From CAWDZK01 sp963807005 (GTDB lineage Bacteria > Actinomycetota > Actinomycetes > JACCUZ01): a DNA stretch of 64,000 bases. The position numbers and the translations under genes were made by a program. Position 1 is the stretch's first letter. Every line of letters begins with the position of its first letter. The stretch lies in the NCBI GenBank assembly GCA_963807005.1, contig CAWDZK010000005.1, positions 310,001 to 374,000 of the forward strand, read 5' to 3'. The notes beneath the pieces were generated by a model that worked only from the letters and a program-made list of their open reading frames with translations, was not told where the DNA came from and searched no databases. Positions 34,446-43,088 of this stretch are shown here, piece by piece.

Positions 34446-35399
34446 ATGCGCATCACTTCCGAGCACACCCTCGACGACGGCATCCTCGAACGCGACTTCA
34501 CCCTCGGGGACGTCCCAGGCATCCTGTGGACGCCTCCGTCTGCCACGCCATCCGCACCTGCCCCGTTGATCCTCCTGGGTCATCCGGGTGGTCTGAGCGC
34601 GATGTACCCCCGTCTGGAGGCTCGAGCCCGGCACTCAGCAGAGCTGGGATTCGCCACAGCGGCCGTCGAGCTGCCCGGGAGCGGCGCGCGGCCCGGCATC
34701 GCCGTCGTCGAGCAGGCCCGCGCCGAGCTGCGCCAGGCCATTCAGGCCGGGGAGCGTCCGGACGACGACGTCATCGACCGGTTGGTCCTTCCACTGGTCG
34801 AGCAGGCCGTTCCGGAGCTGCGCGCGGTCCTGGACGAGGTTCTCGCGCTCCCCCAGGTCGGCGGACCCGTGGGCATCTCCGGAGGGGTCACTGCAATCGG
34901 CGTCCGGCTGGCCCTGCTCGAGCCAAGGATCGCCGCGGCCGGCCTCTTCGCTGGCAGCTTCGTCCCTCGCGCCATCATCGAGGAGGCACGCCGCGTCACC
35001 ATCCCTCTCCACGTCCTGCTGCAGTGGGACGACCGCGGCAACGACAGGCAGAGGGCCCTGGACCTCTTCGATGCCTTCGGGTCCGCGGAGAAGACGCTCC
35101 AAGCCAACATGGGCGGACACACCGGCATCCCGCCCCACGCCGCGGACGACGCTGGTCGCTTCTTCCTCCGCCACCTGGGCGAACACACCAGACCGTTCCC
35201 GGCACTTGCGGGGAGGTCTGGTTCGAGCGGGCTGGAGCCGGTGTCTCCACCGGCCCGGCTAGTTGTGCGAAGACTTCGCGTTCGTTCGGCGAAGGACCTC
35301 GTGGAGCGGGTGACGAGAATCGAACTCGCACTGTCAGCTTGGGAAGCTGATGTTCTGCCATTGAACTACACCCGCGATGGCGCGACCCGGGCATCCTAG
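34446..35399 (+). CDS. Alpha/beta hydrolase (dienelactone-hydrolase-like), 3' end run through tRNA
   Basis: Residues ~1-255 form an alpha/beta hydrolase: LILLGHPGGLSAMYPRLEARA (oxyanion region), GFATAAVELPGSG, a nucleophile-elbow-like VGGPVGISGGVTAIGVRLAL, and late TGIPPHAADDAGRFFLRHL. The expected end is near the last motif (about 35190). The frame instead continues ~60 codons, passing antisense through the whole tRNA-Gly gene before stopping at 35399. The true stop seems to have been lost at an integration junction. Enzyme substrate is unknown. Confidence 0.75.
   Translation: MRITSEHTLDDGILERDFTLGDVPGILWTPPSATPSAPAPLILLGHPGGLSAMYPRLEARARHSAELGFATAAVELPGSGARPGIAVVEQARAELRQAIQAGERPDDDVIDRLVLPLVEQAVPELRAVLDEVLALPQVGGPVGISGGVTAIGVRLALLEPRIAAAGLFAGSFVPRAIIEEARRVTIPLHVLLQWDDRGNDRQRALDLFDAFGSAEKTLQANMGGHTGIPPHAADDAGRFFLRHLGEHTRPFPALAGRSGSSGLEPVSPPARLVVRRLRVRSAKDLVERVTRIELALSAWEADVLPLNYTRDGATRAS
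35238..35279. terminator. Two hairpins between hydrolase domain end and tRNA-Gly
   Basis: CCGGTG-TCTC-CACCGG at 35238-35253 and GCGAAG-A-CTTCGC at 35267-35279. They lie downstream of tRNA-Gly (minus strand) and behind the last conserved part of the hydrolase (plus strand), so they may end either transcript. Confidence 0.4.
35302..35375 (-). tRNA. tRNA-Gly (anticodon CCC)
   Basis: A complete cloverleaf on the minus strand. The acceptor stem is GCGGGTG/CACCCGC, the D-arm GTTC...GAAC, the anticodon stem TCAGC/GCTGA with loop TTCCCAA, and the T-arm GCGAG-TTCGATT-CTCGT. The CCA end is encoded (35302-35304). It lies next to dcd. A degenerate copy of its 3' part is at 24785-24833. Confidence 0.95.
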
Positions 35400-35442
35400 C
35401 GCCTTGGCGCCGGCTTCCCCGGGTCGCCGGTAGGGTCGCCCC

Positions 35443-36018
35443 GTGCTGCTCTCGGACAAGGACATCCGCGCCGCGATCGACCAGGGCCGGATCGTCCTGG
35501 AGCCCTTCGAGGCCTCGATGGTGCAGCCCTCGAGCGTTGACGTGCGGATCGACCGGTACTTCCGGGTCTTCGAGAACCACCGCTACCCGCACATCGACCC
35601 GGCGGTCGAGCAGGCCGAGCTGACCCGCCTGGTGGAGCCGGACGGCGACGAGCCGTTCATCCTGCACCCCGGCGAGTTCGTCCTGGGCTCCACCTACGAG
35701 GTCGTCTCGCTGCCCGACGACGTGTCCGCCCGGCTCGAGGGCAAGTCCAGCCTGGGCCGGCTCGGGCTGCTGACCCACTCGACCGCGGGCTTCATCGACG
35801 CCGGCTTCTCGGGGCACGTCACCCTCGAGCTGTCCAACGTCGCCACCCTGCCGATCAAGCTGTGGCCGGGCATGAAGATCGGTCAGCTGTGCTTCTTCCG
35901 GCTGACCAGCCCCGCCGAGGCGCCGTACGGCTCCGGTGCCCAGGGCTCGCGCTACCAGGGGCAGCGCGGCCCCACGCCTTCGCGGTCGTTCCAGAACTTC
36001 CACCGCACCGCGACCTGA
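35443..36018 (+). CDS. dcd: dCTP deaminase
   Basis: A 191-residue trimeric dUTPase-fold enzyme that deaminates dCTP to dUTP; some actinobacterial members also make dUMP. Signatures are LLSDKDIRAAID at the start, VQPSSVDVRIDRYFRVF, the active-site stretch ARLEGKSSLGRLGL, and TAGFIDAGFSGHVTLELSN. The C-terminus YQGQRGPTPSRSFQNFH closes the active site. It has a GTG start. Adjacency of tRNA-Gly and dcd is common in actinobacteria and marks this as core chromosome. Confidence 0.95.
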   Translation: MLLSDKDIRAAIDQGRIVLEPFEASMVQPSSVDVRIDRYFRVFENHRYPHIDPAVEQAELTRLVEPDGDEPFILHPGEFVLGSTYEVVSLPDDVSARLEGKSSLGRLGLLTHSTAGFIDAGFSGHVTLELSNVATLPIKLWPGMKIGQLCFFRLTSPAEAPYGSGAQGSRYQGQRGPTPSRSFQNFHRTAT

Positions 36019-36034
36019 GGCCGCGCCCGGACGG

Positions 36035-38620
36035 TCAGCGCACGGTGCGCAGCAGCTGGGTCCGAGGTGTCCCCGGCCGGGAGCTGGTCGCCGTCCCAGC
36101 GGCGGCGGCGGGGCCGACTGGTCGGGTGCCCACCCACAGCGGCAGCAGGTCCGCGGCCATCGAGATGGCGAAGTAGTGGCCCTGGCCGAGGCCGCAGCCC
36201 ATGGCGGCCAGCACGGCGGCGGTCTCGGGCGTCTCGATGCCCTCCGCGACGACCTCCAGGTCGAGGTGGCGGGCCAGGTCGGTGACCGCGGCGACGATCG
36301 CCCGGTCCCGGCCGGCCTCGTGCACCTGGCTGACGAAGGAGCGGTCGATCTTCAGCTGCTGGATCGGCAGCTCGGACAGGTGGGTCAGCGAGGAGTACCC
36401 GGTGCCGAAGTCGTCGAGCGAGAGCCGGACGCCGAGATCGCGCAGGTCGGCCAGCAGGCCGAGGGCGCGGTCGGCGTCGCTGAGCACGATGCTCTCGGTG
36501 ATCTCCAACGTCAGCCGGTAGCTGGGGAGCCCGTGCCGCTCCAGGGTGTCCGCGACCACGGTCGGAAGCATCGTGTCCAGCAGCGAACGGGCCGAGAGGT
36601 TCACCGAGATCCCGATGTCCAGTCCCTGGTCCCGCCAGGAGGCGCACGCGCTGATGGCGCGGTCCAGGACCAGGCTCGTCAGCGGCACGATCAGCCCGTT
36701 GCGCTCCGCTAGCGGGAGGAAGAGCCCCGGTCGCAGTGTGCCGCGCACCGGATGGTGCCAGCGGACCAGTGCTTCGCAGGAGTCGATCCGGCCGTCCACG
36801 AGGTCGACCACCGGCTCGACCTCGATGTCCACCTCGCCCGTCTCGATCGCGTCCCGCAGCTCGCCCATCAGGGAGAGCAGGGACGGGTCGTTGACGTCGA
36901 TGTCGGGGCGGTAGAGCACGCAGGTGTCCGCGCCGTTCTTGGCGGAGTACATCGCGATGTCGGCCCGCTTGAGCAGGTCGGACACAGTCCGTCCGTGCTC
37001 GGGTGCCAGGGCGATGCCGATCGAGCCGGACAGGTGCAGCCGCTCCTCGCCGACGGTGAAGTGCTGCTCGAGCGTCCCGAGCAGCCTCTGGGCCAGGTCC
37101 TCCGAGGTCTGCTCGACCCAGGCCGGGAGCAGGACGGCGAACTCGTCGCCGCCGAGCCGCGCCACGGTGACGCCTTCGGGCATGGCCGCGTCGAAGCGGT
37201 TCGCCACCTGGCGCAGCAGGTCGTCCCCGACGTGGTGACCGAGGGTGTCGTTGACCGCCTTGAACCCGTTGAGGTCGATGATCATCATCGCCACCTGGCC
37301 GCGGCGGTGGCGGGCGTCCGCCAGGGCGGTGACCGCGGCGGCGGTGATCTGGGACCGGTTCGGCAGGCCGGTGAGCGTGTCGTGCAGGGCGTCGTGCCGG
37401 AGCCGCCCGATGAGCATCTCGTTGTGCAGGGCCACCGAGGCGTGGTTCGCGACGGTCTGCAGCAGGTGCACGTCGGCGGTGGAGAAGCCGCGGACCTCAC
37501 CCAGGCGGTCGTGCACGGCCAGGGCACCGACGGTCTGCCCGTCGTAGCGCAGCGGCGCCAGCACAGCCTCCTCGGCGTCCCGGGCGCGCAGGTAGGCCGC
37601 GGCCGGCCCGTCCTCGCCTCTCACCAGGACCGGTTCCGCGCCGTCGAGCAGGGGTCGGACCACCCGCGCGTTGGCGATGGCCTCGGCCTGGTCGAGCGAC
37701 ACCAGCCGGTCGCCGGCGAACCGGGCCGCGGTGGGACCGTCCTCCCCGAACAGGAGCACCTCCGCGACCTCGCCCCGGAGCAGGTCCCGCGCCTGCTGGA
37801 GGACCGAGGGCAGCACGTCGTCGGAGGCGGGTGCCGTGGACAGCTCACGACTGAAGTGGAAGAGCCGCTCCAGGCTGGTGTGCCGGTCGGCCAGCGAGGC
37901 GTAGGCCCGGTAACCGACCATCAGCATCGCACCGGAAGCGAGCAGCGGTACGGCGGCGAGCGCGCCCAACCGCAGGGTCAGCAGCGGCATCAGGCCGAGG
38001 ACCCCGCTGGCCGCTGCGATGCTCATGCCGGACAGCAGGCTGCGCAGGCCCGAGAGCGGGGGCTTCCCGTCGTACCACCGGATGATCACGGAGAGCACGA
38101 TCAGGTCCAGCGCCATGGCGGCCGCGCACGCGAGCACGCCGCCGGTCCACGCGCGCCAGCCGTCGGCGGTGCTGCCGCCACCGATGGCGCGGAAGACCAC
38201 CAGCGCGAGCGTCGTGTCGGCGAACATCAGGGCGGCGTTGACGCTCGACTTCAGCACGGTCTGGCGGCGGTGCAGCAGCATGACCAGGGTCGAGCCGACG
38301 ACCCGGGCGACGAGCAGGTCGGTCGGGAACGCGTAGAACAGGGCCAGCATCAGCGGGATCTCGCTGATGCTGATGCTCTGCGCCTCGCGCCCGACCTGGA
38401 TGTGGAAGACCCAGATCTCGGTGGCCGCGAACATCAGCGCGAGTGCCCACCACGGGATGGTCAGGTCGAGGGGCGCGTCGATCGGGGCGATCCGCAGCAC
38501 CTGCCAGAGGATGCTGCCTGCCACGGTGAGGCCTGCGGTGAGCAGGATCACCCGTCGGGTCGGGAGCGACGCCCGTCGCGCCGGACGCCGCGCCGTCGCG
38601 GTCGTCGCGGTCGTCGCCAT
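36035..38620 (-). CDS. Membrane GAF-GGDEF-EAL cyclic-di-GMP protein
   Basis: An 861-residue signalling protein with an N-terminal membrane region of about six helices (residues ~25-250), then a GAF-like domain (~260-400), GGDEF (RLGGDEFAVLLP) and EAL. Both catalytic motifs are intact: EALVRWHHP, NLSARSL, LEITES, DDFGTGYSS, KIDRSF, AEGIET and GLGQGHYF. A classical inhibitory RxxD is not seen before GGDEF. It could both make and degrade cyclic-di-GMP. It is 61 nt downstream of the 29-aa peptide and the pentad subtilase, suggesting co-transcription. Confidence 0.93.
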   Translation of the reverse strand: MATTATTATARRPARRASLPTRRVILLTAGLTVAGSILWQVLRIAPIDAPLDLTIPWWALALMFAATEIWVFHIQVGREAQSISISEIPLMLALFYAFPTDLLVARVVGSTLVMLLHRRQTVLKSSVNAALMFADTTLALVVFRAIGGGSTADGWRAWTGGVLACAAAMALDLIVLSVIIRWYDGKPPLSGLRSLLSGMSIAAASGVLGLMPLLTLRLGALAAVPLLASGAMLMVGYRAYASLADRHTSLERLFHFSRELSTAPASDDVLPSVLQQARDLLRGEVAEVLLFGEDGPTAARFAGDRLVSLDQAEAIANARVVRPLLDGAEPVLVRGEDGPAAAYLRARDAEEAVLAPLRYDGQTVGALAVHDRLGEVRGFSTADVHLLQTVANHASVALHNEMLIGRLRHDALHDTLTGLPNRSQITAAAVTALADARHRRGQVAMMIIDLNGFKAVNDTLGHHVGDDLLRQVANRFDAAMPEGVTVARLGGDEFAVLLPAWVEQTSEDLAQRLLGTLEQHFTVGEERLHLSGSIGIALAPEHGRTVSDLLKRADIAMYSAKNGADTCVLYRPDIDVNDPSLLSLMGELRDAIETGEVDIEVEPVVDLVDGRIDSCEALVRWHHPVRGTLRPGLFLPLAERNGLIVPLTSLVLDRAISACASWRDQGLDIGISVNLSARSLLDTMLPTVVADTLERHGLPSYRLTLEITESIVLSDADRALGLLADLRDLGVRLSLDDFGTGYSSLTHLSELPIQQLKIDRSFVSQVHEAGRDRAIVAAVTDLARHLDLEVVAEGIETPETAAVLAAMGCGLGQGHYFAISMAADLLPLWVGTRPVGPAAAAGTATSSRPGTPRTQLLRTVR

Positions 38621-38681
38621 GGAGGAAGCATCGGAGCGAGTGGCGCCCACCCTTAGCCGGGGACGCCGGTCGAGCCCTCGC

Positions 38682-38771
38682 TCAGACCCAGGTCGCCCCG
38701 GGTGCCTCGCCGTGGCTCGCCCGCCCCGACCCGGCGTCCGGCCGGACATTCACCATCGTGTTGGCAGTCAT
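38682..38771 (-). CDS. 29-aa peptide ending in GATWV, downstream of the subtilase
   Basis: A 29-residue frame starting MTANTMVNVRPDAGSG and ending GEAPGATWV. The ATG lies 5 nt after the subtilase stop, and GGAGGTGAG inside the last codons of the protease provides a strong Shine-Dalgarno, so coupled translation is likely. The terminal GATW matches the pentad repeated at the C-terminus of the protease itself. It may be a ligand, inhibitor or substrate-like peptide of the protease; no family is known to me. Confidence 0.6.
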   Translation of the reverse strand: MTANTMVNVRPDAGSGRASHGEAPGATWV

Positions 38772-38776
38772 CGTGC

Positions 38777-40573
38777 TCACCTCCAGCTCGCGCTCGACCA
38801 CAGATCGTTCGCCCAGTTCGCATCGGCCCAGGTGGCCCCTGCCCAGGTGGCCCCGGCCCAGCGGTCGTCCGCCCAGGTCGCGCCCGCCCAGGTGGCCCCG
38901 GCCCAGGTGGCCCCGGCCCAGGTGGCCCCGGCCCAGGTGGCCCCGGCCCAGGTCGCCCCGGCCCAGGTCGCCCCGCGGAAGGGGGATCCCAGCCAGCGGC
39001 CGCCAGCCCAGGTGGCGCCACTCGGCGTGGTCCGTCCCTCGGACTCGGCATCGGCCAGCTCGGCGGTGTCCGCCGGCGCGCCGAAGATGTCCTTCTCCCC
39101 GCGCAGCGTGCGTCCGTCGCGACGCAGCTTCTTGGTGCCGCGGGCCCGGTCCAGGGAGCCGCCGCCCGCGTGCACCCGCGACCGGGATACCCAGTTCGCT
39201 CCCGTGCGGAAGGCGCTCGAGAGGTCGAGCGAGCCGGCGCCCTGCGCGTCGACGGAGGCGCCCGGGACGTCGCTCGCCGAGCGCTTGAAGATGTCGCGCA
39301 CCTGGTCCGGGGACAGCCACGGCCGCTGCGAGAGCAGCAGTGCGGCCGCACCGGAGACCACTGCCGCGGACTGCGAGGTGCCGCTGCCGGTGAAGAACCG
39401 GTCGCCGACCCGGCCGGTGCTGCCGAAGGTGGCGTCCACGAACGAGCCCGGTGCCCGGAGGCTGACGATCGAGGCCCCGGGGGCTACCAGGTCCGGTGCC
39501 CGGTCCCCGGCGGCGACGTTCCCGCGTTGCGAGAAGGCCGGCACCACGTCGTCGCGCCGGTCGTCTGTGCCCTTGGTGTCGACGGCGCCGACCGCGAGCA
39601 CGGAGGGGTCGTAGGCAGGGTTGGTGAGACCGGTCTTCGAGCCGTCCCCGTTGCCGGCGGAGGCCACCACGACGATCCCCCGGGACCAGGCGACCTCGGC
39701 GGCGTGCGCCAGCGGGTCGAGCCGGTAGTCCTGGTCGGAGTCGGTGCCGAAGGAGAGGTTGAGCACGCGGATGTTCAGGCCCGGGTCCTGTGCGTGGCTG
39801 ACCACCCAGTCGATCCCGGCGATCACCTGGGAGACGTCGGTGTTGCCCTGGGCGTCCGCCAGCTTGAGGCTGACGATCCGGGAGCTGGGCGCCATGCCGA
39901 GGAAGTGGGTGTCGTCGCTCGCGTACGTCCACGGTGAGGTGCCGGAGTCGCGGCCGCCGATGATGCCCGCCATGTGGGTGCCGTGCCCGAAGGTGTCCAG
40001 GCTGCGCAGGTCGCTGTCCTGCGACTCGAAGGAGAGGTCCGGGCCGATGACCAGCTTGTTCGTGGTGTTGAGCCCCTCGATCGGCAGCACGCCGGAGTCG
40101 AGCAGGGCGACGTCGACGCCTTGGCCGCTGAAGCCGTACCGCCAGAACGTCGTCGCGCCGGTGAGCTGCGCCACGTTGGTCATGTCGCCGGGCTTTCCGG
40201 TCGGTCCCTTCGTCGACTGCAGCCGCACCTGGGAGTCCTGGGTGACCCCCTCGACCCCCGGGGCCCGCCGCACCTGGGCCAGGCTGCCGGCCGGGACGTC
40301 GGCAACCAGAGTGCCCAGCGACTCCTGCACGGAGACGACGTGGCCGACCTGCCGGGCCGCGGTCACGGCGGCGCCGAGCTCACCCGCCTTCGCCTCGACC
40401 ACCACCCGCACGGGGCGCTGCGCCGTCAGGCTCGCCCGGGTGACCGGCGGCTCGTCGGCCGTGCCGGCCACCGCCTCGTGCCCGGCGGGGGTGAGCAGCA
40501 GCCCACCCACCACGACTGCGGCTGCAGCAGCGGCTCGCCAACGCAGTCCTGCGTCGAGTCGGTGCGGCGTCAC
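38777..40573 (-). CDS. Secreted subtilase (S8) with Trp-pentad C-terminal repeats
   Basis: A 598-residue exported serine protease. It has a signal peptide (residues ~10-36), an I9-like prodomain (~55-115), and the catalytic triad in VALLDSGV (Asp), FGHGTHMAG (His) and GTSQSAAVVSGAAALL (Ser). After a linker rich in charged residues, the last ~79 residues are pentads with Trp at the third position: mostly ATWAG, then ATWAD, DRWAG, ANWAN, DLWSS, ending ASWR. The underlying 15-bp DNA repeat spans 38780-39016. The start is a GTG at 40573. It is followed by the 29-aa peptide and the GGDEF-EAL gene. Confidence 0.93.
   Translation of the reverse strand: MTPHRLDAGLRWRAAAAAAVVVGGLLLTPAGHEAVAGTADEPPVTRASLTAQRPVRVVVEAKAGELGAAVTAARQVGHVVSVQESLGTLVADVPAGSLAQVRRAPGVEGVTQDSQVRLQSTKGPTGKPGDMTNVAQLTGATTFWRYGFSGQGVDVALLDSGVLPIEGLNTTNKLVIGPDLSFESQDSDLRSLDTFGHGTHMAGIIGGRDSGTSPWTYASDDTHFLGMAPSSRIVSLKLADAQGNTDVSQVIAGIDWVVSHAQDPGLNIRVLNLSFGTDSDQDYRLDPLAHAAEVAWSRGIVVVASAGNGDGSKTGLTNPAYDPSVLAVGAVDTKGTDDRRDDVVPAFSQRGNVAAGDRAPDLVAPGASIVSLRAPGSFVDATFGSTGRVGDRFFTGSGTSQSAAVVSGAAALLLSQRPWLSPDQVRDIFKRSASDVPGASVDAQGAGSLDLSSAFRTGANWVSRSRVHAGGGSLDRARGTKKLRRDGRTLRGEKDIFGAPADTAELADAESEGRTTPSGATWAGGRWLGSPFRGATWAGATWAGATWAGATWAGATWAGATWAGATWADDRWAGATWAGATWADANWANDLWSSASWR
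38780..39016. repeat. 15-bp tandem coding repeat (ATWAG pentads)
   Basis: About fifteen units of a 15-bp repeat, GCCCAGGTGGCCCCG on the plus strand, several of them identical. They encode the Trp pentads at the end of the subtilase. Near-identity of central units at DNA level implies recent expansion or contraction by slippage. Confidence 0.85.
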
Positions 40574-40726
40574 GGGGGTCCCCTCGGTCGTGTCAGCGGG
40601 TGCGGGCTTGACTATCCCTTGACCCGCTACTGAATGTCACGTGGGGAACACGAAGAGCACACGGACGGGCTAGGTCACCCGGTCACCCGGCCGGGACCGT
40701 CCGGCCGGTGCCCCGCTCAGGAGGCG

Positions 40727-42976
40727 TCAGCCGGCGTCCGGGGCCGGCTCCTCGCCGACGGGGACCACGGTGATGTTGCGCTGGACCGAGCGCAGCAACA
40801 GCTGGCTGACGTCGAGCACCTCGACGTCCTCGCGCGCGGCGCCCTCCTGCTTCTTGGTCGTGACGGCGTCGCCGAGCATGACCAGGCAGAACGGGCAGGC
40901 GGTCGACACCACGTCGGGGTCGAGGGCGAGGGCCTCGTCGACGCGCTCGACGTTGACCCGCTTGCCGATCTTCTCCTCCATCCACATCCGCGCCCCGCCG
41001 GCACCGCAGCAGAAGCCGCGCTCCTTGCACCGGTGCATCTCCTCGGTCCGCAGACCGGGCACGCTGGCCAGCACCTCGCGCGGTGGCGTGTACACCTTGT
41101 TGTGCCGGCCGAGGTAGCACGGGTCGTGGTAGGTCACCAGCTGGTCGATCGGCGTGACCGGCGTCAGCCGGCCCTCCTGCACCAGGCGGTCGAGCAGCTG
41201 GGTGTGGTGCACCACCTCGTAGTGGCCACCGACCTGCGGGTACTCCCGGGCCAGTGAGTTGAAGCAGTGCGGGCAGGTGGCGACGATGACGGTCCTGTCG
41301 GCGCCGGCCTCGTTGAGGACCTCGACGTTCTGCTGCGCGAGCATCTGGAAGACGAACTCGTTGCCCAGCCGGCGGGCCGGGTCGCCCGAGCAGGACTCGT
41401 TGTCGCCGAGGACGGCGAAGTTCACCCCGGCGATGTGCAGCAGCTCCGCGAACGCCCGCGTCGTCTTCTTGGCGCGGTCCTCCAGGGCCCCCGCGCAGCC
41501 CACCCAGTACAGGTAGTCGACCTCGGACAGGTCCTCGACGTCCTGGCCGAGCACCGGGACCTCGAAGTCCAGTCCCTGGGTCCACTCGAGCCGGGCCCGC
41601 GCCGACATGCCCCAGGGGTTGCCCTTGCTCTCGAGGTTCTTCAGCATCGTCCCCGCCTCGCTCGGGAAGGACGACTCGACGAGCACCTGGAACCGGCGCA
41701 TGTCGACGATGTGGTCCACGTGCTCGATGTCCACCGGGCACTGCTCGACGCACGCACCGCAGGTCGTGCAGGACCACAGCACGTCCGGGTCGATGACGCC
41801 GCCTTGCTCGGCCGTACCGACGAGCGGCCGGTCGACCTGCGCCTGTCCGGGCTCGGGCACCCGGCCGAAGCCGGACTCCGGGACGCCGTGATGGGACCCG
41901 GAGGCACCGCCGTGCGAGGACTCGTCGCCGGCCTCGTCGACGCCGGTGACGGCCGGGCCGCCGCCCGCGCCGAGCAGCGCCGGACCCTTGGCGAACAAGT
42001 GGTCCCGCAGGTCCATGATCACCAGCTTGGGCGACAGCGGCTTGCCGGTGTTCCAGGCCGGGCACTGGTCCTGGCAGCGACCGCACTCGGTGCAGGTCGC
42101 CATGTCGAGCATGCCCTTCCAGGTGAAGTCCTCGATCTTCCCCCGGCCGAACGCGGTGTCCTCGTCGAGCTCGTCGATGTTCTCGAAGTCGATCGGCTTG
42201 CCGTCGACCATGATCGGCAGCAGCGGGCCCAGCGCCTTGGGCTCGCGCTTGGTGAGCACGTTGAGCGGCGCCAGGAAGATGTGGAGGTGCTTGGAGTAGA
42301 CGACCAGCACGAGGAAGCCGAGGATCACGCCGATCTGGCCGAGGATGCCCACGGTCTCGAGCACCTCGTTCGCGTTCTCACCCAGCGGCTGCAGCACCTC
42401 TGCGCTGGCCCTCGAGGCGAACGCCCACCAGCCGTCCTCCTGGAACGGGAAGACCCCGGTGTTGATCTGGGCACCGCGGTAGAGCAGCAACGTCCAGACC
42501 ACGTTGAAGATCATGAAAAGCACCAGCCAGGCGGCACCGGTGTGCGACCCGTAGAACCGGGAGCGCCGCTCGCGCCGGGCCGGCGCCTGCCGGAACCGGA
42601 TGACGGTGAAGGCCCCGATCGCCAGGAGCACGGCCACGGCGAAGAAGTCCTCGAGGAAGCCGAGCAGGGCCCAGCGCCCGATGACGGGGATCGCGAACTC
42701 GCGGTCGAACAGCGCGCCGTACGCCTCGAGGATCGTCGCGGCCAGCACCACGAAGGCCCAGAAGGTGAAGAAGTGCGCCACTCCCGGCACGCTCCACTGC
42801 AGCAGCTTGCGCTGCCCGAACACCTCGCGCAGCTGGCTCCTGAGCCGGGTGCCGATGTCGTCGAGCCGGCCGGGGGCCGGTTGGCCGGAGCGGATGAGCC
42901 GGGTGAGGTAGTGGACACGGCGACCGGCGACCGCCATCGCGGCGACCGTCATGAGCAGCCCGAGAGCGAGGCGCAC
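40727..42976 (-). CDS. Membrane heterodisulfide-reductase-like Fe-S protein
   Basis: A 749-residue redox protein. The first ~260 residues are membrane-embedded and resemble a haem-b-binding nitrate reductase gamma-type region (five to six helices). A ferredoxin-like part follows with CTECGRCQDQCPAW and CTTCGACVEQCPVDIEH. The C-terminal half has two CCG (HdrD) domains: YWVGCAGALEDR...CSGDPARR...CPHCFNSL, then YHDPCYLGRHN...ERGFCCGAGGARMWME. It probably moves electrons between the quinone pool and a soluble donor. A GTG start follows AGGAGG. It stands alone, so the partner is unknown. Confidence 0.9.
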   Translation of the reverse strand: MRLALGLLMTVAAMAVAGRRVHYLTRLIRSGQPAPGRLDDIGTRLRSQLREVFGQRKLLQWSVPGVAHFFTFWAFVVLAATILEAYGALFDREFAIPVIGRWALLGFLEDFFAVAVLLAIGAFTVIRFRQAPARRERRSRFYGSHTGAAWLVLFMIFNVVWTLLLYRGAQINTGVFPFQEDGWWAFASRASAEVLQPLGENANEVLETVGILGQIGVILGFLVLVVYSKHLHIFLAPLNVLTKREPKALGPLLPIMVDGKPIDFENIDELDEDTAFGRGKIEDFTWKGMLDMATCTECGRCQDQCPAWNTGKPLSPKLVIMDLRDHLFAKGPALLGAGGGPAVTGVDEAGDESSHGGASGSHHGVPESGFGRVPEPGQAQVDRPLVGTAEQGGVIDPDVLWSCTTCGACVEQCPVDIEHVDHIVDMRRFQVLVESSFPSEAGTMLKNLESKGNPWGMSARARLEWTQGLDFEVPVLGQDVEDLSEVDYLYWVGCAGALEDRAKKTTRAFAELLHIAGVNFAVLGDNESCSGDPARRLGNEFVFQMLAQQNVEVLNEAGADRTVIVATCPHCFNSLAREYPQVGGHYEVVHHTQLLDRLVQEGRLTPVTPIDQLVTYHDPCYLGRHNKVYTPPREVLASVPGLRTEEMHRCKERGFCCGAGGARMWMEEKIGKRVNVERVDEALALDPDVVSTACPFCLVMLGDAVTTKKQEGAAREDVEVLDVSQLLLRSVQRNITVVPVGEEPAPDAG

Positions 42977-43088
42977 GGAACCTCCTGCAAGTGAGGTGCG
43001 TCAGCGTAGGGGGGCGCCATGCTACCGGCGGGTAACTTACGCCAGAAGGCCGCCCTGAGCGCGCCACCGCAGTAGTCCCGGGGCGGGC

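Noticed and set aside
38780..39016. 15-bp tandem repeat considered as a CRISPR array
   Set aside because: There are no spacers; the units are contiguous, in frame and encode protein pentads; no cas genes are present.
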